DNA from: Gp13-AA77 sp035946735
GTDB taxonomy: Bacteria > Acidobacteriota > Terriglobia > UBA7540
Reading direction: 5' to 3'
Length of the DNA stretch: 64,000 nt
NCBI GenBank assembly: GCA_035946735.1
Contig: DASYYZ010000126.1
Location: forward strand, 15,304 to 79,303
Shown: piece by piece, positions 36,660 through 44,588 of the stretch
Layout of the letters: each line of letters opens with the position of its first letter
Position numbering within the stretch: the first letter of the stretch is position 1
The notes under the pieces: generated by a model
Database searches by the model: none
Told to the model about the DNA's origin: nothing
The model's input: the letters and a program-made list of their open reading frames with translations, nothing else
Program-made: the position numbers and the translations under genes

Positions 36660-37051
36660 ATGTCATGGCAGGAGTGCAAACCGCATAGAGCAAACAACAG
36701 TCCCGACAGCCCCCTGAGGGTGCCTTAACCGTTGCCGATCCACAGAACCGACGATTACCAAAGCTATTTCTCTCGTTGCTAGGCTAGAAATCTGGCAAGG
36801 GCTCCGATAGAGGCACGCGCCAAGACAACACCGCCTACTTTTGAACTCTGTCAACTAATTGGGTCGTTTGGCAGAATTGTTAGCGCCGGGAATCTTGCGA
36901 TCTGTTACCCGCCCCTTCACTGCCAGCAACGACCTTGACGCGTATTATACAACAAGCGAAGGTCTGCCCCTCTAGGCCATGTGTTGGTCCGAGCCCAGGA
37001 GCAGAGGATGTCCCGAACGTCGTTGGAGGTCGAGCCACGGTCTGATTCATC
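36660..37051. other. gene-poor stretch
   Basis: About 390 bp between the kinase stub and the IS256 remnant; no coding or RNA feature recognised. Confidence 0.4.
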
Positions 37052-37853
37052 TTAGGCCGCTTCCTTCGATGTTTCCTGATTTCGACCCAACGCCGCCTTG
37101 AGCATCCACAGATCCTTGTAGCCCATAATACGGCGGAAGTTTTTCTCGGTCATGAGCAGAGCGGCCGCGGCCTTAGCGCAAGACCATCTTTCCATCCCGC
37201 CAGCGACACACTCGTCGCGTTCGCAGTCGCACTCCGCTGTGAGGACTCTCGATCAGGTTGGTCGAGACCAGGCAGCGCGCCAAGCTCGGGGACAGGTTGA
37301 GCTTCGTAACCGTGAACATCTCTGCCAGCCCTTCGCGCAGACTGGCGGCGGCGCTGGGATATTCCCGCTCCAACCACTCGGCCTGTTTTTCCAGCCGCGC
37401 CATGCCTTCCTTGGCTGGCAGCCGGAAGGCCGCTCGCATCACCGCCTTTACCTGCGGCTTCAGCTCCTCGGGCCCAGGCCGCGATCTTCGCGCAACCTCT
37501 CGTAAGCGGGAACCTTCACTTCCCCTTCTATTTTGTGGCGGAGGCGGGGCCGCTTCACTTTCAGCTTGCGGTCCGCCAATTCCACGCAGCCGGCCTGCGA
37601 TCCGTGGTAACGAATGTCGCCTTTGGCCCTGCCCGGCGTCCTGGCGCCGGCCACTTGTTCGGCACTCAACACCAGGATTTGTTCCAGCATCTGGTGGCCG
37701 ATTTGATGGATGACGTGCTCGACCACCTGGCTGGCATTTTGGATCAAGTTGACGATGGGAAGCAGGATCTGCCCGTTGGTTTGGGGAGAATTGCTCGATG
37801 ACGGCGGCCGACTCGCGGGCAGCGCGAGTCACGATGTGGTAAGTTCTCTTCAC
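37052..37853 (-). pseudogene. IS256-family transposase with catalytic core deleted
   Basis: GTG 37853 follows AAGGAG by about 8 bp. The N-terminal part KRTYHIVTRAARESAAVIEQF and, in a shifted frame, IQNASQVVEHVIHQIGHQML, VKRPRLRHKIEGEVKVPAYE is joined near base 37460 directly to the C-terminal part PQVKAVMRAAFRLPAKEGMA, SLARCLVSTNLIESPHSGVR. The middle of about 200 residues, with the DDE catalytic Asp residues, is gone. A last frame change precedes AAALLMTEKNFRRIMGYKDL and the stop at 37052. It cannot transpose by itself. It has inserted at the 5' side of the sensor kinase pseudogene. Confidence 0.8.
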
Positions 37854-37937
37854 GGCGGTAGGCTCCTTTCGGTGTTCTGCGTTTGGCAACCGGATTCTAT
37901 CGAATCGGCGCCAACCGCTGCCTACCAACCTTCAACT

Positions 37938-39517
37938 AAACTCGGGACGCCTTCATTTTTCGAGGATGATTTTCTGAGCTCGAAAATTAAGGGCCACGTG
38001 AATTCCATTCAAGCCGACCGCTCCGGAAACCTGTGGTTCGGCTGCGATGACGGATTGATTTGCCTTCGCAACGGGATCGTGAAGCGCTACACAGCCGCTG
38101 ACGGGCTGACAAGCACCGAAGTGAGAATAATACTCGAAGACCGCCGGGGCACGCTCTGGATTGGCACGGCCGAGGGTTTGTCCTCTCTCAAAAACAACCA
38201 CTTTTTCCCCTTACGGGCGATGAACGGATGGCGATTCGGCGTGGTGGAAGCGTTATACGAAGATGCCACGAATCATTTCGACTCGGTTTGGGCGGCGGGA
38301 TGGATTGTCCAATCCAATTTCCGGACCAGGGGTCAGCCGGGAGGATTCAAGGCTCAGGATGGGAAGCTTTGGTTCGCAACCCAGAGGTCGGTAATCATCG
38401 TGGACCCCAAGGCCGTGCCTTTCGACTCAAGCCCGCCTCCCGTCAAAATCGAAGAATGTACCCTCGAGCAGCAGCCTGTGCCCTGCCGCAGCGAACTTCG
38501 CATCAAGCCGGGCCTGACTAACCTCAAAATCCAATATACCGCGCTGAGTTTTATCAGGCCCGAGGAATTTTTGTTTAAGTACAGGCTAGAGGGATTAGGC
38601 GACTCCTGGACAGACGCGGGTAATCGGCGCACGGCCTACTAATCACATCTCCCGCCCGGCAGGTATGTTTTCAGGGTGATCGCCGCTAACAGCGATGGCG
38701 TATGGAATATGGAGGGCAGCAGTGTACCGATGCTCGTGCTGCCGCCGTTTTACCGTACGTGGTGGTTTATGATATTCGCCCTTGCGACGGCGGTGACCGC
38801 AGCTTGGCTGGCCTGGCATCGTCGCATATCGCAATTGCGGCGTGCGAACGCCGCGCAGCAGGCCTTCTCGCGCCAACTGATCGCCTCACAGGAAGCCGAG
38901 CGCAAGCGCATCGCCGCCGAACTGCACGATAGCTTGGGAAACACCTCGTAGTCATTAAGAACCTTGCGCTGATCTCTCTGAACGATGGGGCATCCGACGG
39001 TCCAGCCCAGCCCCAGATGGAGGAGATTTCAGCCACGGCTTCGCAGGCCTTGAGCGAGGTGAGAGAAATTCCCTACAATCTCAGACCGTACCAGTTGGAC
39101 CGTCTGGGCTTGACCAAGGCTATTGAAGGCATTGTGAAGAAGGCCTCGGGTGCCAGCACTATTGCCTTCACGGCTGAGATCGACGAGATCGACAACGCCT
39201 TCCCGAAAGACTCAGAGATCAACTTCTACCGCATCGTTCAGGAGAGCGTGAACAATGTGATCAAGCACTCCGAGGCGACTGAAGCCAGCGTGGCGGTTCG
39301 ACACACAACGGGCGGGGTAGTGCTCACGATCCGTGATAATGGGAAGGGTTTCACGCCGGGGGCCACCGAATCTCACCGGGGCGCGGGAGGCTTCGGACTG
39401 ATCGGTATTACCGAACTCGCACAGTTGCTGGGCGGCAAGCCGGCTGTTCACTCGGCGCCTGGACAAGGCACGGTGATCAGCATCGAAATTCCACTTGACG
39501 ACACGCATGGGAAATGA
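37938..39517 (+). pseudogene. propeller-type sensor histidine kinase, broken in three places
   Basis: Periplasmic propeller repeats (VNSIQADRSGNLWFGCDDGL, VRIILEDRRGTLWIGTAEGL), a Y_Y_Y domain, a membrane helix (WWFMIFALATAVTAAWLAWH), a HisKA_3 dimerisation box with the phospho-His (RKRIAAELHDSLG) and a HATPase_c domain (FYRIVQESVNNVIKHSEAT, DNGKGF, GFGLIGI). The 5' part is lost at the IS256 remnant; TAA replaces the second Tyr codon of TAYYSHLPPG at 38640-38642; a frameshift at about 38942 separates the H-box from the rest. The stop overlaps the start of the response regulator at 39507, so the two once formed a coupled pair. Confidence 0.8.
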
Positions 39518-40157
39518 AATACGCGTAATTATCGCAGATGACCATCCTGTGGTCCGCCGCGGACTGCGGCAGATGGTTGAGGCGGACCCCAAGCTCAAGG
39601 TGGTGGGCGAAGCCGCGGACGGTGAGGCGGCGCTGGCTCAGATTCAAGAATTGAAGCCCGCTATCGCGGTTGTGGATGTTGATATGCCGCGCCTCGACGG
39701 CCTCGGGGTGGCGCGCGAGATTCGGAAGAGGCGGTTGCCGGTAGAGGTCGTTTTTCTGACCATTCACGGCGAAGAGGATGTGTTCCACGCGGCCATGGAC
39801 CTCGGATCGAAAGGATACCTGCTCAAAGACAGCGCCGCGACAGAGATCGTGCAGGCGCTTCGCGCAGTGGCGGAAGGCAACTATTACGTAACGCCTTCAC
39901 TGGCTGCTCATTTAGTCCAGCGCCGAAGCCGGACCCGCGAATTTGCCGAGCGGACGGGCCTGGGCGATCTCACACCTACGGAGCGCCGTATCCTGCGTAT
40001 GGTAGCGGAGGGCAAATCGAGCAAGTCTATGGCAGAGGAACTGTTCATTCACTACCGCACGGTCGAAAACCACCGCACCAACATCTGCCAGAAGCTGGGG
40101 CTCCAGGGCCACAACGCGCTGTTTAAGTTCGCGCTCCAGAATAAGTCGGAGCTGTAA
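39507..40157 (+). CDS. NarL/FixJ-type response regulator
   Basis: 216-residue regulator. The receiver domain has the acidic pair in IIADDHPVVRRGLRQM, the phospho-Asp in IAVVDVDMPRLDG, the Thr in VVFLTIHG and the Lys in YLLKDSAA. A LuxR-type DNA-binding domain follows (LTPTERRILRMVAEGKSSKS, YRTVENHRTNICQKLGL). ATG 39507 overlaps the kinase pseudogene by 11 bp; an in-frame TTG at 39495 is less likely. All key residues are intact although the partner kinase is broken, so it is either an orphan kept by cross-talk or too recently freed to have decayed. Confidence 0.9.
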   Translation: MGNEIRVIIADDHPVVRRGLRQMVEADPKLKVVGEAADGEAALAQIQELKPAIAVVDVDMPRLDGLGVAREIRKRRLPVEVVFLTIHGEEDVFHAAMDLGSKGYLLKDSAATEIVQALRAVAEGNYYVTPSLAAHLVQRRSRTREFAERTGLGDLTPTERRILRMVAEGKSSKSMAEELFIHYRTVENHRTNICQKLGLQGHNALFKFALQNKSEL

Positions 40158-40374
40158 ATCTCCGCCGATCCCCTCAGCTCCCCGGGCGACTACCGTTATT
40201 GAAAATTTAGTGGCTTGAGGGGCGCTGTCCCTTCGCTCTCGTTCGGGCAGGCTCTCAGCGCCTGACGAATCTGGTACGGAGACCCGCGCCGCAGAAGCAG
40301 TTACCCCGATCTCCTGCAATCCTTACCCACCCGCAATAGTCCCCCCGCGCGATCCTTGCGCTGTGATTCCCCTT

Positions 40375-40451
40375 GTGTGGAACCACACGGGTACCCATGT
40401 GGAACTACACAAAAAAATGTGTAGTTCCACATACCCAAGATGTGTGGTTCC
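40375..40451. repeat. nested palindromic repeat cluster
   Basis: Four copies of one 14-bp word: GTGTGGAACCACAC (40375), ATGTGGAACTACAC (40397), its inverse GTGTAGTTCCACAT (40419) and an inverse partial GTGTGGTTCC (40442). The inner pair gives a perfect 15-bp stem around a loop of six A; the outer pair can close a second stem. It lies in the 350-bp gap between two response-regulator genes, 57 bp before the second one. The remaining gap shows nothing else. Confidence 0.8.
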
Positions 40452-40507
40452 CTCTATTCACTTGCCTCTTTAAGCCCGTTACAGTGCCGCTGTCGTGAAA
40501 GGAACTC

Positions 40508-40888
40508 ATGAACGAACCAGCCGGCCTGAAGCTGCTGATTGTGGACGATAGTGCCCGCGTGCGCCGGCTGATCAAGAGCATGGTAGCCGGACTGGCCTGC
40601 GAGGTTCAGGAGTGCGGCGACGGCGCCGAAGCGCTGCCCGTCTACAACGTTCACCGTCCGGACTTCGTGTTGATGGATATCCAGATGGGTAGGACGGATG
40701 GCATTACGACCACCCGCCGTATCAAGGAGGCAGACCCACCGGCCAGGATCATTATCGTCACTGACGACGATCAGGCCGACTTGCGCGAAGCAGCACGGCG
40801 GGCGGGAGCGTGCGCTTACGTTGTGAAGGAGAACCTGCTCGAGCTCGTGCGGCTCCTGCAGGGTAGACCCCGCGCTACTGACTGCTGA
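40508..40888 (+). CDS. single-domain CheY-like response regulator
   Basis: 126-residue stand-alone receiver: acidic pocket in LLIVDDSARVRRLIKSM, phospho-Asp in FVLMDIQMGRTDG, Thr in IIIVTDDDQ, and Lys in AYVVKENLLEL. There is no output domain, so it must act by protein-protein contact or phosphotransfer. ATG 40508 has AAAGGAA 5 bp upstream. Its promoter region holds the nested palindromes. Confidence 0.88.
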   Translation: MNEPAGLKLLIVDDSARVRRLIKSMVAGLACEVQECGDGAEALPVYNVHRPDFVLMDIQMGRTDGITTTRRIKEADPPARIIIVTDDDQADLREAARRAGACAYVVKENLLELVRLLQGRPRATDC

Positions 40889-41046
40889 CCGGTGCGGCCG
40901 TTCTGGATCCTGGACTACCCAGCCCGCGGGCTCCGACGTAGGACGGGGCTTGCCCCGCCCGCCCGGCACGCGGTTTCGATAACGAGAGGCGCGGAAAGCA
41001 GCGCCTTACAGGACCACGAAAACAGAAAAAAAGGAGAGAACAAACC

Positions 41047-42737
41047 ATGAAGAATCGACGGCATACGGATCTCAGAACGGCCCTGGCGGCAGGGGTTGCC
41101 CTCATCATGTGCCGTGTGAACAACTGGATCGAGGCGCAAAGGAGACGCACGAGCGAGACATCCGTGCCACGGCCCCCGCGGCACACCCATTACCTATTGA
41201 GCGCCTTCGCCGTGTTGTTGCTGTGCGCCGGCATAGGCCTGCCGGCGCGGGCGCAGGCCTTTCGGCCTGCGGGCGTTTCCAACACTGCAAACCGAGACCT
41301 CATCGTGCGTGCCCCTCAACCCAGGCCAAAGCCGGTTCCTGGCAAGGCATCGAGCCCGAGCAGACAACCCAAGTTAGGGCTATCGAGTTTGCCGGGGCCC
41401 GCCCAGCCCGCGGTCTCGGCGACGTTGGGACGGGACGATGCGGGCTATCGGGTGCGCACGCTGGGAGGCACGCTCTCCGCCGAGAACCCCGCGCAGGCGC
41501 TCAAGGCGGACTTTACGCGGCACGGGATGGAGGTACGCGCCGGCGGCGCGAGCTGGAGCCTGGCGCTCGCTGGCTACGGCTACGGTGACCATCTTGAGGG
41601 GGTGCCTGAGGCCACTCCCCAGAGCCAGGCCAACCGGGTGGAATACCACCGGGGGCCAGCGGTGGAGTGGTACTTGAACGGGCCGTTGGGACTGGAACAG
41701 GGCTTCACGCTCACGGAGCCACCGGACAGGAAGAGCAGCCCAAACCAGGGCGAACCCCTGACGATCGCCCTCGCGCTCGGCGGCGACCTGAGGGCTTCGG
41801 CCGATTCATCCGCTAAGAGCCCGGACGGCGCTGGCGCTGAAGGACTGACGCTGAGCGACCGCCATGGGCAGGCGGTGCTACGCTACACCGGCCTCGCCGC
41901 TTACGACGCCAGCGGACAAAAGCTGGTTCGGGAAGGAAGGGTTACGGCTGCGGGTGGAGGACGCGAAGGCGCGCTATCCGGTGGTGGTTGACCCATTCGT
42001 CCAGCTAGCCAAGCTGACCGCCTCGGACGCGGCATCGGGAGACTTTCTCGGAAACTCCGTGGGCATCAGCGGCGACGGCAGCACGATCGTGGCGGGCGCG
42101 CCCGGCGCTACCATCGGCTCCAACGTCCAACAGGACGCCGCCTATGTCTTTGGCGGGCTTCCGCTGGCCAGTCCGTCGACCACCAGTCTCACCTTCGCCA
42201 GCCAGTTGGTGGGGACCACCAGCACTGCGCAGACCGTGACGCTGACCAACACCGGCAATTTCGCCGAGACCAATAACTGCGGCAGTTCCCTGGCGCAGAA
42301 TGCAAGTTGCCAGATCAGTGTCACGTTCACGCCGCAGTCCGTCGGGTTGTTGTCCGGCACGCTCACCATCACCGACAACAGCAACGGCGCGGCAGGCAGC
42401 ATGCAGACCGTCAGCCTTTCGGGCACCGGCACGGCGCCTTTCACCATCACCCCAACGCCGTCAACTGAAACCATCACGCGGTTTCGTGGGCGGATTCGTC
42501 CTCACCCTGAAATCCCTGAACGGCTTCAAGGGTAACGTGACCTTGAGTTGTTCGGGCGGTCCGGCCGGTTCCTATTGCATCAATTTCCCGATGAAGGTGT
42601 ACCTGAACGGCTCCACCTACGCCGTATCCGGAATCCTGATTCCCAAGAATTCGATGACGGGCACCTACATCATCACGTTCACGGGAACTTCGGGCTCCGT
42701 CACCGCCAAAGCTACCGCGACGGTCATCGTCAAATGA
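41047..42737 (+). pseudogene. secreted FG-GAP / choice-of-anchor D protein, two frameshifts
   Basis: ATG 41047 has AAGGAGAG upstream; a membrane or signal segment is at about residues 48-70 (HYLLSAFAVLLLCAGIGLPA). The N-terminal domain (RVEYHRGPAVEWYLNGPLGL, EQGFTLTEPP) is typical of acidobacterial FG-GAP proteins. Near 41940 the frame changes to VEDAKARYPVVVDPFVQLAK, followed by a single FG-GAP unit (DFLGNSVGISGDGSTIVAGAPG) where relatives have several, then a Hydin-type Ig domain (TSLTFASQLVGTT...CGSSLAQNASCQISVTFTPQ). Near 42480 a second shift leads to GFVGGFVLTLKSLNGFKGNV and the end at 42737. Repeat loss plus two indels make it a likely pseudogene. Confidence 0.7.
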
Positions 42738-42931
42738 GGAGACGCTTAGATACTGCCACCGCGAGCCCTGGGGTGAAGTTAGGTGTTGGGACGCATCAAC
42801 GACCGGGGCGGGCTTCTCAGTCCGCCCCGAGCTCGTGCCGCTGCTGCAAGGCAGCCTGGAGGGCGGAATTCGTGCTTTTCGAAGACTGCGGCTCTTTCCC
42901 GCCGAACCGTTTCAGAAGAGGAGAAGAAGCG

Positions 42932-43705
42932 ATGCAGAATGTCTTGTGCTACATCGAGAAACGCACCACGGAGTTAAACATCAATCCTTTTATTACCTGG
43001 CTTTCCGACCCTTCGATACCTGCAAAAGAACGCCTGTCGAGGTGGCTGCCCTGCGCAGCGTTTTTCGTCTTCGGATTTAAGGACCTGAACGGCGAAGCCC
43101 TGCAGTATCCGAAGGGCCAGGCGCTCCGCGATCCGTTGAAGTGGGCCATCAACCAGCACGCGGCCGAAGACTCCATGCACTGGCCGTGGTATCTGAATGA
43201 TTTGCGGACGCTGGGTCTCGACGTACCCACGACCCTGTCCGAAGCGCTGCAATTCCTATGGGGCGACGAAACGTTGGCGCAGCGCCGCGCGGTCTACCGG
43301 CTTTGCACCCTGGCTGATCGCGCTCAGGACCCCCTTCTCCGCTACTCGATGATCGCCGCTCTCGAAAGCTACGCCCATCTGCTGTTCGCCACCGTAACGC
43401 GAGCGAGCGAGGAGTTCGAGCGAGAGACCGGGATTGGTCTCGAGTATCTGGGAGCAATGCACTTTGGGCGCGAACCCGGTCATCTCGCGAACCAGGAGGA
43501 CAACACCGAGGCAATGCTGCTGCCCACCAATCCCGGGGACAAACGTTGGGTAGCTCGTGCTGCTTCCAGTACCCCCACAGGTACTCCAGCGGGTTCAGTT
43601 CCGGTGCATAAGCCGGCAGGTATTCCGTGTGAATCCAGCCTTTCTGCTCCCGGATCCATTCCTGAGTCAGCCGACTCTTGTGGGCTGACAGTCGGTCCCA
43701 GATGA
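42932..43705 (+). pseudogene. heme-oxygenase-like (iron redox enzyme) gene cut by IS630
   Basis: ATG 42932 follows AGAGGAG by 8 bp. About 195 residues are native: NINPFITWLSDPSIPAKERL, FFVFGFKDLN, INQHAAEDSMHWPWYLNDLR, then ALESYAHLLFATVTRASEEF and LGAMHFGREPGHLANQED. The spaced Glu, Asp and His residues in helices fit the all-helical heme-oxygenase/TenA-like diiron fold. From about 43510 the frame is antisense to a truncated IS630 transposase and means nothing. The C-terminal helix of the fold, which usually carries the last ligands, is lost. The natural substrate is unknown. Confidence 0.6.
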
Positions 43706-44440
43706 CCAATACCGGCCGCCGCAGGTACCTTTTCAGAGGCCCCAAGAACTCGATCACCTGGGCGCTGCGAATGCTCTTCGGGAACAACTGGAAATAGAAG
43801 CTCCAAAACGTCATCCCCGCTATGGCCGACAACAAATCGTAGTTGAAGTTGAACTCCAGCACCGGCGTCTGGCCTCGCTTGGCCCAGGTCCGCACTCGAT
43901 GCGGCCGCTGGCTTATTCCGCTCTCGTCGATGAAGACGATCGTGCGCCCCTCTTTTTGGGCTTTTTTTTAATCCGCAGCCACTCCACCTTCTTCCAATGT
44001 TGAATGACCTTTTCATTCCGCTCTCGCGCCCGGCTTTCGGGCCGCTGGCAGCTCCACTGGAGCTGCCGTAGGATTTTCCAGATGTGGCCCTTGTGGTACT
44101 GGACCCCAAACTCCTGCTCGATCAAGTGCCCCACCCGCCACAAAGTCCACAGCGGCGTCTCGTAGCCCAAGGCCTCCGGCCCCTTCAACAAGCCTTGCTC
44201 CAGCCGCTTCAAGTCCTGCGCACTCAAACTCGGCTTGCGCCCAGCTCGGCCGGCCTTCTTCAGCCCTTTCGGCCCCTGCTCCCCTAGCACCCGTGCCCAA
44301 CGGTTTACGCTCGCATGACCCACCCCTAACCGACGGGCGACTTCCGACTGGCTCAGCCCTTTCTCCAGCAACCGCATCCCCTGCAAGCGGCGCCGTTCTA
44401 AAGCCTCAAAGTCTCGGCGTACTCCCTTTGGGTTTCCCAT
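43515..44440 (-). mobile_element. IS630-family element: transposase in two frames, 3' truncated
   Basis: Frame 1 (from ATG 44440) has the helix-turn-helix head: LEKGLSQSEVARRLGVGHAS, WARVLG, GRKPSLSAQDLKRLEQGLL, FGVQYHKGHIWKILRQL. It ends at A8G (43963-43971 region) reading IKKK. Slipping back one base there gives KKKAQKEGRTIVFIDESGIS, the exact family consensus with the first catalytic Asp, then PVLEFNFNYDLLSAIAG, VIWDRLSAHKS (second Asp) and LPAYAPELNPLEYLWGYWKQ (Glu). The homology ends at NVCPRDWW; the last 30 or so residues and the right end are missing where it meets the heme-oxygenase-like gene. Two-frame organisation is probably programmed, not damage. Confidence 0.8.
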
Positions 44441-44588
44441 GCTGACATATGATGCCAGCGCGACCTCCCTGGTTGCTCTATATTATGCGACTCTCAATAG
44501 GACAAGCAGGTACCCTCCGGCGCGCTCAAGACGAGTGCAATCATCTGCGAGAAAGGCACTTACCCCGCATTTGTGCGGATTGGCTCGC

